Assembly: GCA_050186825.1 (NCBI GenBank)
Contig: JBFWYD010000009.1
Coordinates: 124,001 to 188,000 of the forward strand
Reading direction: 5' to 3'
DNA from: NORP233 sp050186825
GTDB taxonomy: Bacteria > Planctomycetota > J058
DNA length: 64,000 nt
In this document: positions 7,844 to 16,552 of the stretch, piece by piece
How positions within the stretch are numbered: position 1 is the first letter of the stretch
Layout of the letters: each line of letters begins with the position of its first letter
Notes under the pieces: model-generated
The model's database searches: none
Told to the model about the DNA's origin: nothing
Seen by the model: only the letters and a program-made list of their open reading frames with translations
Translations under genes and position numbers: made by a program

Positions 7844-9508
7844 TCAGCGGGGCGCGGCGGCCTCCAGGAAGCCCTCGAGCATCCGGCTCCGGACCGGATG
7901 CTGCAGCTTGCGCACGGCCTTGGCCTCGATCTGGCGCACGCGCTCGCGCGTGACCTTGAAGATCCGGCCCACCTCCTCGAGCGTGTAGGTGTAGCCGTCG
8001 CCGATCCCGTAGCGGAGCTTGATGATCTCGCGCTCGCGGAAGGTCAGCGTCTCCAGCACCTTCTCGAGCTTGTCCTTGAGCATCTCGTAGGTCGCCGCGT
8101 TGACCGGGCTCTCGGCGCCCTTGTCCTCGATGAAGTCGCCGAAGAAGCCGTCATCGCTCTCGCCGATCGGGCGGTCGAGCGAGATCGGGTGCTTGCTGAT
8201 CTTCATGATCCGGCGGCACTCGGCCACCGGGATCTTGAGCTCCGCCGAGAGCTCCTCGATCGTCGGCTCGCGGCCCATCTTCTGGACCAGCTTCTTCGAG
8301 ATGTTCCGCAGCTTGGACATGGTCTCGATCATGTGGACCGGGATGCGGATCGTCCGCGCCTGGTCCGCGATCGAGCGGGTGATCGCCTGCCGGATCCACC
8401 ACGTCGCGTAGGTCGAGAACTTGTAGCCGCGGCGGTACTCGTACTTCTCGACCGCCTTCATCAGGCCCGTGTTCCCCTCCTGGATCAGGTCCAGGAAGCT
8501 CAGGCCGCGGTTGCGGTACTTCTTGGCGATCGAGACCACCAGGCGCAGGTTGCCGCCCGAGAGCTCGCGCTTGGCCTTCTCGTAGGCGGCGAAGCGCTTC
8601 TCCATCGAGCGCATCCGGCGGTCGATGGTGCTCGGGAAGGCCGACTCCTTGTTGGCCCGGGCCCGGCTCCAGGTCCGCGGGTAGTCGCCCAGCGGCGAGT
8701 TGTAGTCGAACTCCTCGCCGTACTTGTCCTCGAGCACGCGCAGCTTCTCGGCCGCGCGCTCCGCCGAGACGCCGGCGCCGCGCATCATGCGGCGCATGTA
8801 CTTCATGTCCCGATAGTCGGCCCGCATCACCTCGAGCCAGGGGCGCACGATCTTGATCTGGATCCCGCACTCCTCGAGCAGGAGCGTCGCGCGGCGGCGC
8901 CGGCGCTTGATCACGTGCAGCAGCGCCTCGCGCTCCTCGGCGGGGATCTTGGGCTCGCGGCTCCGCAGGTAGAGCTTGTAGGTCTCCTGGATGATCTCGC
9001 GCACGGTGTTGATCACGGCGTCCAGGCGGCGGGTCAGCTTGGGCTTGGTCGCGCCGGTGGTGTCGGTGCCCGCGATCTTCAGCGTGCGGTCGAAGGCCAG
9101 GTCGTTGGCCTTGACCTTCTCCAGCACGTCCACCGAGCGCTGGAGCATCTCGTGGTTGCAGAGCAGCAGGTGGCGGAAGCGCTTGCGATAGACCTCGATC
9201 TGCTTGGCGAGGGTCAGCTCCTTCTCGCGCGAGAGCAGCGGGATCTCACCCATCTGGGTGAGATACATCCGGACCGGGTCGTCGATCTTCTCGTTCTGGT
9301 CTGCGAGCTCCTCGGCCAGCTCGGCCTCGTACTCCTCGTCCTCCTCGAGCCCGAACTCCTCGTCGAGCTCCTCCGCGGTCACGGGGGTGCTGCCGCCATG
9401 CCCGGCGCGGAAGCCGCGCAGACGGTCCTCTCCCTCGGTCTCCCCGGGGAGCTGCTGGTCGAGCTGGTCGTCCGGCGTGCCACCGTTGCCGACCGTGCTT
9501 CCGATCAT
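7844..9508 (-). CDS. rpoD: Primary RNA polymerase sigma factor (RpoD/SigA)
   Basis: This 554-residue sigma-70 directs RNA polymerase to housekeeping promoters. An acidic N-terminal 75 residues precede region 1.2 (DPVRMYLTQMGEIPLL, about 77-92). A helical non-conserved domain follows, then region 2 (about 315-390, with FLDLIQEGNTGLMKAVEKY and the aromatic -10-reading stretch FSTYATWWIRQAI), region 3 (about 393-470) and region 4 (HTH LEEVGRIFKVTRERVRQIE, about 518-536). Classical region 1.1 is not recognisable. The ATG at 9508 is preceded by GGAG/AGGAG; the frame is open further upstream but that part overlaps dnaG and is non-homologous. It lies 94 bp after dnaG, the classic dnaG-rpoD macromolecular synthesis order. 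Confidence 0.97.
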   Translation of the reverse strand: MIGSTVGNGGTPDDQLDQQLPGETEGEDRLRGFRAGHGGSTPVTAEELDEEFGLEEDEEYEAELAEELADQNEKIDDPVRMYLTQMGEIPLLSREKELTLAKQIEVYRKRFRHLLLCNHEMLQRSVDVLEKVKANDLAFDRTLKIAGTDTTGATKPKLTRRLDAVINTVREIIQETYKLYLRSREPKIPAEEREALLHVIKRRRRRATLLLEECGIQIKIVRPWLEVMRADYRDMKYMRRMMRGAGVSAERAAEKLRVLEDKYGEEFDYNSPLGDYPRTWSRARANKESAFPSTIDRRMRSMEKRFAAYEKAKRELSGGNLRLVVSIAKKYRNRGLSFLDLIQEGNTGLMKAVEKYEYRRGYKFSTYATWWIRQAITRSIADQARTIRIPVHMIETMSKLRNISKKLVQKMGREPTIEELSAELKIPVAECRRIMKISKHPISLDRPIGESDDGFFGDFIEDKGAESPVNAATYEMLKDKLEKVLETLTFREREIIKLRYGIGDGYTYTLEEVGRIFKVTRERVRQIEAKAVRKLQHPVRSRMLEGFLEAAAPR

Positions 9509-9602
9509 CCTCGTGCTCCTCTCCGCCCCACTACCGTGGGGCTCGCGTCCTGGTCGCGCTCGGCTGGCGATCTCCCGCCAGCTCGCAGCGTGCGTCGTTC
9601 GG

Positions 9603-11831
9603 TCAGCGGGCCTTCGCGGCGACGGGCCCCGGCTGAAGCTGAGCGCGCAGCTGGTTGAGCTCGGCCAGGAGACGGCTCTTGGTCTCTCTGTCCCCGGCCG
9701 ACCGGATCGCCCGGCCGACCGCTTGAATCCGCCCCTGGACACGCTGACGGCGCAGCGCCGTCATCCCCAGGAGCTCACGTGGATAGTCCTTGCCCGACAC
9801 GACCCGCTGCAGGAGCCGGGCGCAGAGGTCCCGGACATCCTCCTCGCTGAGGAGGTCCATCACAGCGGCAGCGCCAAACTCGTCTGGCGCCGCGTCGGGA
9901 GGCGCAGCGTCAGGGGCACCCTGCTGAGCAACATGCTGGGCCGCCAGGGCGAAGATGGCCCCTGCCAGGCGCTGCGCCGGGCCAGGGCTGAAGTCCTCGG
10001 GGCCGTAGCCCTCCTGGGCCAGGCGCGCGGCCTCGGCCGGGGCGCCCAGCAGCGCCTCGAGCAGGTACTCCTCCCGCTCCCGCTGACCTCCACGCCGCGA
10101 GAGGGGCTCCACCGGCGCCGACCCGGGTACCGGTTCGCGCCCCTGGCCCCAGCGACCCCGACCCTGGGCACGCCCGCGCTCCTGGTTCCAGTCGGAGCGT
10201 CCCTGACGGTCCTGGCCCCAGTGCTCTTGGCGTCCCTGGCCCTGATCCGGGCGCCCTTGCCCCGAACGCCCCTGCCCCGAACGCCCCTGCCCCGAGCGCC
10301 CCTGCCCCGAGCGCCCCTGATCCCGCGGGCGCCCCTGCCCAGAACCAAAGTCCGGTCGCGCGGCGTCGCCGCCGCCCCGTGGCGACCACCCCTCACGACG
10401 ATCTCCCGCGTTCCCGCCTCGGCTAGCGCGGTCCTGCCAGCCCCGGCCCTGCCCGTCGGCGCGGTCGGAGCCCCCGCCGCGGGCGTCGCGCCGCAGGCCC
10501 TCCCGGCGGGCCCCCAGCTCCTCCTGGCTGAGCTCGTCGCGGAGCACCTGCTCCGGCAGCCCGAAGCGCTGCGCGACCACGTTCAGCTCGCGGAACAGCC
10601 GGATCCGGTCGGGGATCCGCGCCAGCAGCTTGAGCGCGGCTCGCACGGCGCGCTCCTGCCCGGCGACGGAGCTCCGGTCGAAGCCGACCAGGGTCTGGTC
10701 GATCACGAAGCCGATCAGGTCGTCGGCCTCGTCGAGCGCGCGCTCGAGCAGGGCGGGGTCCTGGCGCACTGCATCGTCGGGGTCCATCCCCGGCGGGAGG
10801 CTGGCGACGCGCACGCTCAGCTTCTCGATCCCGACCAGGGCCGCGAGCGCCTTGAGCGAGGCGCCGGTGCCGGCTGCGTCACCATCGAAGAGGAGCACCA
10901 CCTCCTCGACCGCGCGCCGCGCGAGGCCGGCGTGGTCGGGCGTGAAGGCGGTCCCCAGCGTCGCCACGAACTCGCTGTGGCCGGCCTGGTGCGGCGCGAT
11001 CACGTCCAGGTAGCCCTCCACCACGACCAGGCGCTTGGGGCGGGGGCGCGCGGAGCGCGCCCGATCGAGGCCGTAGAGGACCTTGCGCTTCTCGTAGAAC
11101 CCAGGGATCTCGGGGGAGTTGATGTACTTCGGCTCCTCCGCCTCGTCGAGGCGGCGCGCGCCGAAGGCGATGACGCGGCCCTGCTCGTCGCGGATGGGGA
11201 ACATCAGCCGCTTGCGGAAGAAGTCGTAGGGCGCGCCGCCGCGCTTGCTCTCGCGCAGCAGCCCCAGCTCGAACAACGACTCGATGCGCAGGCCGCGCTG
11301 CTGGCCGACCCCGCGGAACCAGCGCAGCAGCCCGTCCCAGCCCTCGGGCGCGACGCCCAGCCCGAAGCTGCGCGCGGTCTCGGCCGAGACGCCGCGCTGC
11401 TCGAGGGCCGCGCGCCCGCGCGCGCCATCGGGGGTGTCGGACCAGAGCACCTCGGCGTAGAACTCGGCCACGAGCGCGCTCGCGCGCAGCAGCCCCTCGA
11501 GGCGCGCCCGGCGCCCGCGCTCCTCGGGCGTCGCCGCCTCGAGCTCCACGCCCGCTCGCGCCGCGAGCCGCTCCAGCGCCTCGCGGAAGGGGATGCCCTC
11601 GATCTCCTCGACGAAGCGGAACACGTCCCCGCCCTTGCCGCAGCCGAAGCACTTGAAGTGGCCGCGCTCGGGGCGAATGTGGAAGGACGGCGACTTCTCC
11701 TCGTGGAAGGGGCAGCAGCCCCAGAGGTCATCCGGACCGTGAGGCTTCAAGGAGACGTACTCGGACACCAGCGCGACCATGTCGATGCGCTCACGAATGC
11801 GCTGCTTGGCGTTGTCCGAGACGCGCCCCAA
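9603..11831 (-). CDS. dnaG: DNA primase with a Gly/Gln/Arg repeat insertion
   Basis: This 742-residue primase makes RNA primers at the replication fork. The CHC2 zinc motif has C40, H43, C61 and C64 (FKCFGCGKGGD). The catalytic core and Toprim follow, with VVVEGYLDV (about 265) and LLFDGDAAG (about 315). The C-terminal helicase-binding domain begins near residue 590. Between core and C-domain lies a low-complexity segment, about residues 447-580, rich in G, Q, R and S and containing tandem GQGRS pentapeptides; this makes the protein longer than usual. The apparent start is TTG at 11831 with no strong SD, so a nearby alternative start is possible. It lies downstream of rsmA and upstream of rpoD. 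Confidence 0.96.
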   Translation of the reverse strand: MGRVSDNAKQRIRERIDMVALVSEYVSLKPHGPDDLWGCCPFHEEKSPSFHIRPERGHFKCFGCGKGGDVFRFVEEIEGIPFREALERLAARAGVELEAATPEERGRRARLEGLLRASALVAEFYAEVLWSDTPDGARGRAALEQRGVSAETARSFGLGVAPEGWDGLLRWFRGVGQQRGLRIESLFELGLLRESKRGGAPYDFFRKRLMFPIRDEQGRVIAFGARRLDEAEEPKYINSPEIPGFYEKRKVLYGLDRARSARPRPKRLVVVEGYLDVIAPHQAGHSEFVATLGTAFTPDHAGLARRAVEEVVLLFDGDAAGTGASLKALAALVGIEKLSVRVASLPPGMDPDDAVRQDPALLERALDEADDLIGFVIDQTLVGFDRSSVAGQERAVRAALKLLARIPDRIRLFRELNVVAQRFGLPEQVLRDELSQEELGARREGLRRDARGGGSDRADGQGRGWQDRASRGGNAGDRREGWSPRGGGDAARPDFGSGQGRPRDQGRSGQGRSGQGRSGQGRSGQGRPDQGQGRQEHWGQDRQGRSDWNQERGRAQGRGRWGQGREPVPGSAPVEPLSRRGGQREREEYLLEALLGAPAEAARLAQEGYGPEDFSPGPAQRLAGAIFALAAQHVAQQGAPDAAPPDAAPDEFGAAAVMDLLSEEDVRDLCARLLQRVVSGKDYPRELLGMTALRRQRVQGRIQAVGRAIRSAGDRETKSRLLAELNQLRAQLQPGPVAAKAR
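10249..10342 (-). repeat. 15-bp tandem repeats inside dnaG
   Basis: About five near-identical 15-bp units (plus-strand form CCCTGCCCCGAACGC and variants) encode tandem GQGRS pentapeptides around DnaG residues 496-528. The near-identity at DNA level implies recent expansion. The length is a multiple of three, so the frame is kept. Confidence 0.9.
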
Positions 11832-11945
11832 AGGACCCCCGTCGGGACGGCAAGCCCCTATTGAAACGAGACTTCTACGCGCGCCGCGTCAACCACGCAA
11901 GGAAGGCGATCGAAAGTCAAACGTAAACGGCTTCTTGTCAGCGAC

Positions 11946-12839
11946 TTACCCGCCGCGCCATGACTTCTGCCCGCTCAGGGGGTGGGGTCCTTCCCCCGCC
12001 AGGAGGCGTGCCTGGTCCAGGGAGATCTCCTCGACCCGAACGGAACCCAATCCAGCCCCCGCCACGGCCTGCGGGAGCCCCGCCAGCCCCGGGTCCTGGG
12101 CGGCGGCGAGATGGGCCGCGCGGGTCAGCGTCTTGCGGCGGTAGTTGAACAGGCCGCGCACGACCTGGCTGAAACGAGGGAAGCCCGTCTGGCGCCCTGG
12201 GCGCGGGACGAGCCGCACCACCGCCGAGCTCACGCTCGGGCGGGGGAAGAAGACCTCTGGCGGCACCCGGCGCACCAGCTCGACGCGCTCGCTGAGGGCG
12301 GCGCACAGGAGCGAGACCGCGCCGAAGCCCTCCTCGCCTGGGCGCGCGGCGAAGCGCTGGGCGGCCTCGAGCTGGACCATCACCACCACGGCGTCCAGCG
12401 GGAGCTCGGCGGCCAGGAGCAGGACCACCAGCGGCGTGGCCACGTTGTAGGGGAGGTTGGCGACCACGCGCAGGCGCTTGCCCCCGCCGAGCCGCTCCGC
12501 GAGCGCGCTCAGCACGACCGGGTTGAGCGCCGCCTTTCCCTCGAGCGCGTCGGCGCGCAGGAGGGTCACGTTGGGCAGGTCGGCGAGCAAGCGGCCCGCG
12601 AGCGCGTGGACGCGCTCGTCGAGCTCCACGCTGAGCACGTGCCCGGCCTCGCCCGCGAGGTGCCGGGTCAGGATCCCCGCCCCCGTGCCCACCTCCAGGA
12701 CCACGTCCGCGGGGCCAGCCCCGCCGTCGCGCGCGATCGCCGCCGCGAGGTCGTCCTCGACCAGGAAGTTCTGCCCCGCGGCCTTTCGCAGGCGGATCCC
12801 CGCCTCCTCGAGGTGGCGACGCAGCTCGGCGCGGTTCAC
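11946..12839 (-). CDS. rsmA: 16S rRNA (adenine1518/1519-N6)-dimethyltransferase
   Basis: This 297-residue SAM-dependent methyltransferase dimethylates two adjacent adenines near the 3' end of 16S rRNA during 30S maturation. It has the family entry motif GQNFLVED (about 22-29), SAM motif I VLEVGTGAGILTRHL (47-61), the acidic VELDERVHAL strand, the catalytic NLPY motif (128-131) and FFPRPSVSSAVV (about 190). The start is GTG at 12839, which overlaps the stop of the upstream small membrane gene (GTGA), implying translational coupling. It sits 114 bp before dnaG in the same direction. Confidence 0.95.
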   Translation of the reverse strand: MNRAELRRHLEEAGIRLRKAAGQNFLVEDDLAAAIARDGGAGPADVVLEVGTGAGILTRHLAGEAGHVLSVELDERVHALAGRLLADLPNVTLLRADALEGKAALNPVVLSALAERLGGGKRLRVVANLPYNVATPLVVLLLAAELPLDAVVVMVQLEAAQRFAARPGEEGFGAVSLLCAALSERVELVRRVPPEVFFPRPSVSSAVVRLVPRPGRQTGFPRFSQVVRGLFNYRRKTLTRAAHLAAAQDPGLAGLPQAVAGAGLGSVRVEEISLDQARLLAGEGPHPLSGQKSWRGG

Positions 12840-13207
12840 GCGTCGTCCGGGCTCTGCGCGGCGGGCCGCCCGCGGAGCAGCCGCCAGATCGCGACCAGGA
12901 TCAGCGCGAGTAGCGCCAGCGAGAGCGCGCCCTGCACGAGCGGCGCGAGCAGCGTGCGCCAGAGGAGGGCGAAGGCCGCTAACCCGAGCAGTCCCAGGCC
13001 GACCTTGGTGGCGAGCGGCAGCGGCGCCGCGGCTTCCGCGTCCAGCCCAGCGGCCAGCCCGGCATCCAGCCGAGGGAGCTCGGGGAGCTCGAGGTCCGCG
13101 CCCGTCTGCGGCGCGTCGGCGCCGAGCGCTCGCTCCTCCCGCTCCCGTGCCTCGAGCTGACGCCGGGCCTCGCGCGCGAGCTCGGCCATCTCGGCGTCGA
13201 GGTCCAC
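12836..13207 (-). CDS. Small hydrophobic membrane protein, unknown function
   Basis: This 123-residue protein has a charged N-terminal helix (MDLDAEMAELAREARRQLE, about 1-30) and an acidic/Pro linker. Two adjacent hydrophobic helices (about 67-110, LATKVGLGLLGLAAFALLW and ALSLALLALILVAIWRLL) and a short basic tail complete it. No family was recognised. Its reality is supported by tight packing: the upstream PilZ gene stops 4 bp before its ATG, and its own stop overlaps the rsmA start. It may be a partner of the PilZ membrane protein. Confidence 0.65.
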   Translation of the reverse strand: MDLDAEMAELAREARRQLEAREREERALGADAPQTGADLELPELPRLDAGLAAGLDAEAAAPLPLATKVGLGLLGLAAFALLWRTLLAPLVQGALSLALLALILVAIWRLLRGRPAAQSPDDA

Positions 13208-13210
13208 GGC

Positions 13211-14335
13211 CTAGGCCGCCTCCTCGGCGTGGTTGAACACGTAGCCCTCGAGCACCTTGCGAGGCGCGTCGGGGAGCTCGATGAACTGGCAGTGGAGGAA
13301 GTGTGGGCGGCGTCCGCCGCCCTCCCTGTAGGCGTGCTGGAGCACCTTGGCTCGCAGCCCGCGCACCTTGGGCGCCACCTCGCCGCGCCCGAGCGGGAGG
13401 TCGAGCCACAGCTCCGAGCCGCGGCGCACCTCGCGGTCGGCGAGCAGCGCCAGGCCGCCCACCGAGACGTCGACCACCTCGACCTCGACGCCCTCGGGGT
13501 CCTCGGGGGCGGCGCCGTCGGGCAGCCGCTCCACCGCGACCCAGAAGGCGTCGGCCCCGATCGGGACGCGCGGGTCGCGCCGGCGCTCGTCGTGGACGAG
13601 GAAGTCGCCGTGGGCCAGCCGGCCCGTCGCCAGGGGCGTGGTGCGGAAGCGGTAGTAGCCCTCGCCCTCGCGCGAGAAGGTGGCCCAGCCCGGCTCGAGC
13701 CGGCCGCGAAAGCCCTGGCCCGACCCCAGCGCCCCGCGTCCGCGGCCGCGCCGCCCCTCGCGCTCGGCGGGCGACCAGTCCACCTCCACCGAGATCCCCT
13801 CCTCGTCCACCTGGTCGACCACGAGCTCGACCCGCTGGCCGTCATCCTGGCGCAGCACGAGCGGCTCGCCGGGGAGCAGGTCGTGGCTGCCCTGGGCCGG
13901 CCCTGCGCCCGGCCCGAAGCCGAGCAGCGCGCGCAGGTCGCCCAGCGCCTGGAGCTCCTGCTCGTAGGCCGCGCGCGGGAGCCCGCGGTAGCGCGCCACC
14001 TCGCTGCGGACGAAGCGGTCGAAGTCCTTGCGCCGGACGAGGACCAGGTGCGGGGCGCGCGCGCAGGAGACCCGCGCCCAGCGCTCCATCAGGCCGCGCT
14101 CGCGGGCGGGCACGTTGCGGATCCGCGCCATGGCGTCGAAGCGCGCCCAGGCCTCCCGGCGCCGCGCCGCGCGCCCGCCAGTGAAGGGCATCACCAGGCC
14201 CAGGGCCACGAGCAGCAGCAGCAACAGGAGGATCGTGGGGAGCACGTCCCCTGGCGCCCCGACCGGGGCCTGCCCAGCCGCCAAGAACCCAGCCGCCAGC
14301 AACCCGGCCGCCAGGAGCCCGGGCCCTGCGATCAC
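13211..14335 (-). CDS. Membrane-anchored PilZ-domain protein (putative c-di-GMP receptor)
   Basis: This 374-residue protein has an N-terminal Ala/Gly/Leu repeat encoded by 15-bp DNA repeats, then a membrane segment near 33-52 (LPTILLLLLLLVALGLVM). A cytoplasmic helical domain follows. A C-terminal PilZ domain (about 225-365) carries the c-di-GMP signature RRRDPR followed by DVSVGGLAL, matching RxxxR...(D/N)xSxxG. The architecture recalls YcgR-like proteins with a preceding PilZN-type region. It probably couples c-di-GMP to motility, secretion or envelope functions; the target is unknown. Start is GTG at 14335, overlapping the stop of the EIIA gene. Confidence 0.8.
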   Translation of the reverse strand: MIAGPGLLAAGLLAAGFLAAGQAPVGAPGDVLPTILLLLLLLVALGLVMPFTGGRAARRREAWARFDAMARIRNVPARERGLMERWARVSCARAPHLVLVRRKDFDRFVRSEVARYRGLPRAAYEQELQALGDLRALLGFGPGAGPAQGSHDLLPGEPLVLRQDDGQRVELVVDQVDEEGISVEVDWSPAEREGRRGRGRGALGSGQGFRGRLEPGWATFSREGEGYYRFRTTPLATGRLAHGDFLVHDERRRDPRVPIGADAFWVAVERLPDGAAPEDPEGVEVEVVDVSVGGLALLADREVRRGSELWLDLPLGRGEVAPKVRGLRAKVLQHAYREGGGRRPHFLHCQFIELPDAPRKVLEGYVFNHAEEAA

Positions 14336-14793
14336 GGGTGCGCGCCCCGGATCGCGGCCAGCGCCTCTTCGGCGCTCGCCGCGGCGATGAGCGAGCGGCG
14401 CACGCCGGGCACGATCAGTTGGCGGGCGATGGTCGCGAGGTTGTTGATGTGGCGGTCACGCCGATCGGCCGGGGTGATCAGCAGGATCACGATCCGGGTC
14501 AGGTCGTCGTCCACGCACTCGAAGGGGACGCCCTCGGGGAACACCCCCAGGGCCGCGACCTCCTCCTCGACCAGCGGGGTGGTGCCGTGCGGGATCGCGA
14601 TCCCCGCCTCGAGCCCCGTCGAGAGCCGACGCTCACGCCGCATCACCGCCTCGAACAGGTCCTCGCGCGAGCCGGCCGGGACGGCGCCCTCGTGGAGCAG
14701 ACAGTCGAGCAACAACTCGATCGCCTGCTCCTTGCAGCTAGCGCGGAGCCCGGTGCGGATGAAGCGTCCACCGGTGAGCGTCTCGAGGTCCAT
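14332..14793 (-). CDS. ptsN: PTS EIIA-type (PtsN-like) regulatory phosphocarrier
   Basis: This 153-residue EIIA domain of the fructose/nitrogen PTS class has the phospho-acceptor His in IAIPHGTTPLV (about residue 69) and the typical helix-strand pattern. Stand-alone EIIA-Ntr proteins act in signalling, not sugar uptake. No EIIB/EIIC, HPr or rpoN gene is nearby, so a regulatory role is inferred. The ATG at 14793 was chosen over one 30 bp upstream because GAGG lies at good spacing. The gene heads the minus-strand block PtsN, PilZ, small membrane protein, RsmA, DnaG, RpoD. Confidence 0.8.
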   Translation of the reverse strand: MDLETLTGGRFIRTGLRASCKEQAIELLLDCLLHEGAVPAGSREDLFEAVMRRERRLSTGLEAGIAIPHGTTPLVEEEVAALGVFPEGVPFECVDDDLTRIVILLITPADRRDRHINNLATIARQLIVPGVRRSLIAAASAEEALAAIRGAHP

Positions 14794-14841
14794 GCCGCCT
14801 CTGGCGGCCGAAATGACGGGCACGCCTTCGACCTATCTCCT

Positions 14842-14870
14842 GGAATTGAACGCGGCCCGGGGATCGTGTC
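14842..14870 (+). promoter_or_regulatory. Possible ECF-type promoter upstream of the sigma/anti-sigma pair
   Basis: GGAATT and CGTGTC are separated by 17 bp, resembling the GGAAC/CGTC pattern of ECF promoters, about 165 bp before the sigma gene start. The match is weak and the leader would be long. Confidence 0.2.
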
Positions 14871-15037
14871 AAGCAGCGTGGGTCACCCGCCGCCCGACCC
14901 GTTTCGGTCCGCGACCCGAGCCGCCGCGGCGCCCCGGGAATAGACTTGTTGGGGCTCACGTTTGAGCACACGTCGAGCGCACACGCCAGCCGGGGCGGGC
15001 CCTGCCCCCCTGGCGGGCAGGTCGGAAACGGGAGCAG

Positions 15038-15616
15038 GTGTCGAGCGCGGCCGAGCCCACCTTCGAGCAGCTGATCGACGCCGTGTTCGATCCGCTCTTC
15101 GGATACGCGTTGCGGATGGCCGGGAACCGGCCAGACGCCGAGGACCTGTTGCAGGAGAGCATCTACCGGGCGCTGCGCGGCTTCCGCGGCTTCCGCCCGG
15201 GCACCAACTTCAAGGCTTGGATGTTCCGGATCGTGACCAACACCTTCATCTCGCGGAAGCGGAGCGAGCGACGGGCGCCCCAGGCGCTGAGCAGCCCGGA
15301 GGAGGTCGTGGAGCGGCCCGCGCCGGGCGAGGCGGCGTTGGCCGACCCCCTCGACACGCAGGCCTGGGACGAGCTCCTCGGCCAGGCCCTGAGCGACGAG
15401 GTCCGCCAGGCCTTGCTCGACCTGCCGGAGGACTTCCGCGCCCCGCTCCTGCTGTTCTGCGTGGGCGAGCTGCGCTATCGGGAGATCGCCGAGGCGCTCG
15501 ACCTGCCCGTGGGGACGGTGATGTCGCGCCTGTTCCGGGCGCGCCAGCGGATGCGCGCGAGCCTCGAGGAGCACGCGCGGACGCGCGGGGTGCCGCTGGC
15601 GGAGGAGGCCCTGTGA
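15038..15616 (+). CDS. ECF-family RNA polymerase sigma factor
   Basis: This 192-residue sigma factor contains only regions 2 and 4. Region 2 (about 8-75) includes DAEDLLQESIYRALRG and FKAWMFRIVTNTFIS. Region 4 (about 130-180) includes the HTH RYREIAEALDLPVGTVMSRL. The GTG start has GGAG seven bases upstream. Its last four bases overlap the start of the anti-sigma gene (GTGA), the standard arrangement for an ECF sigma held at the membrane by its cognate anti-sigma. The stress sensed cannot be read from sequence. Confidence 0.92.
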   Translation: MSSAAEPTFEQLIDAVFDPLFGYALRMAGNRPDAEDLLQESIYRALRGFRGFRPGTNFKAWMFRIVTNTFISRKRSERRAPQALSSPEEVVERPAPGEAALADPLDTQAWDELLGQALSDEVRQALLDLPEDFRAPLLLFCVGELRYREIAEALDLPVGTVMSRLFRARQRMRASLEEHARTRGVPLAEEAL

Positions 15617-16464
15617 TCGGCGACGCGCTGAGCTGCGACGAGGCCCGAGCCCAGTTGACGGTCTTGCTGGGCGCCGACGAGGGGCTCCTGGGCGCGGACG
15701 AGGCGCCCCAGGGCGGCGACGAGGGCGCGCTCGGCGGCGACGGCGCGCACGAGGCGCTGGCGGAGCACCTCGAGGGTTGCGCGGACTGCGCGGCCGCGGG
15801 CGGCGTCCCCGCGCGCCTGGCCGAGGCCGTGCGCGAGGCCGCGGCGGAGCCGCTCGCCGCGGATGACCGCGAGCGGCTGCTCGCCGCAGGGCGGGCCCGG
15901 GTCAGCGAGGACTGGGCGGGCGGGGCGAAGCAGGGCTGGCTGCGCTGGGGCCTGGCGCTGGCGGCCGCCCTGCTCCTGGCCCTGGGCGGCCTGGGCGGGC
16001 TCCGGGCCCTGCAGCGCGCGGCGCGCCGCTCGGCCTGCGAGCGCGGGGAGTGCGCCTCCCAGGTCCTGGCCGCGGCGGCGACCCGCGCCGAGGGCGCCGA
16101 GGAGCTGGCGCCCGAGGTGGCGCAGCGGGCCTTCTCCGAGGCGCTGCGCGGTCGCTGCTGCAAGAGCGGGATCGAGGTGTGCGGCTGCCGGCGGCTGCAG
16201 CTCGAGGGGCAGCCCGACTGCGCCGTGCTGGCGCTGCGCTGCTCCCGCTCGGGTCAGCGCGGCACCCTGCTCCACCTGGCCCGGGGCTGCCTGCACGGGG
16301 AGCGCACCGTGGCCAAGGGGCGCGAGTACGTGCGCGGCGCGACGCGCGACGGCCGCCCGATGGTCGGCTGGCGCGACGACTCCGGGGTGTGGCTGTGCGT
16401 GGCAGAGCGCGAGGTGCGCGAGGGTGCGCTGCTGGTCCTGGCCTCGGCGATCCGCGGCGGCTGA
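15613..16464 (+). CDS. Transmembrane anti-sigma factor with Cys-rich sensor tail
   Basis: This 283-residue protein has an N-terminal zinc-binding anti-sigma motif of HxxxCxxC type (EHLEGCADC, about 50-58). A low-complexity spacer of repeated GADE/GGDE units lies just before it. One membrane helix occurs near 115-135 (GLALAAALLLALGGLGGL). The extracytoplasmic domain is unusually Cys-rich (CERGEC, CCKSGIEVCGC, CAVLALRC, GC, WLC). The Cys cluster could be redox- or metal-responsive, but that is inference. Start is GTG at 15613, coupled to the sigma gene. Confidence 0.82.
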   Translation: MIGDALSCDEARAQLTVLLGADEGLLGADEAPQGGDEGALGGDGAHEALAEHLEGCADCAAAGGVPARLAEAVREAAAEPLAADDRERLLAAGRARVSEDWAGGAKQGWLRWGLALAAALLLALGGLGGLRALQRAARRSACERGECASQVLAAAATRAEGAEELAPEVAQRAFSEALRGRCCKSGIEVCGCRRLQLEGQPDCAVLALRCSRSGQRGTLLHLARGCLHGERTVAKGREYVRGATRDGRPMVGWRDDSGVWLCVAEREVREGALLVLASAIRGG

Positions 16465-16552
16465 GCCGCGCGCGCGGCGCCTCGGCGGCGCGGCGCGCCC
16501 CGTCCTGGCCCTGGCGCGCGCAGGGCGCGCCGGGGCGCGTAGAGTGCGCGGC

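Noticed and set aside
9509..9742. 78-residue N-terminal extension of RpoD
   Set aside because: It overlaps dnaG and its composition is not sigma-like; the ATG at 9508 has a good SD.
9204..11864. 886-codon open frame on the plus strand across dnaG
   Set aside because: Antisense shadow; DnaG zinc and Toprim motifs fix the coding strand.
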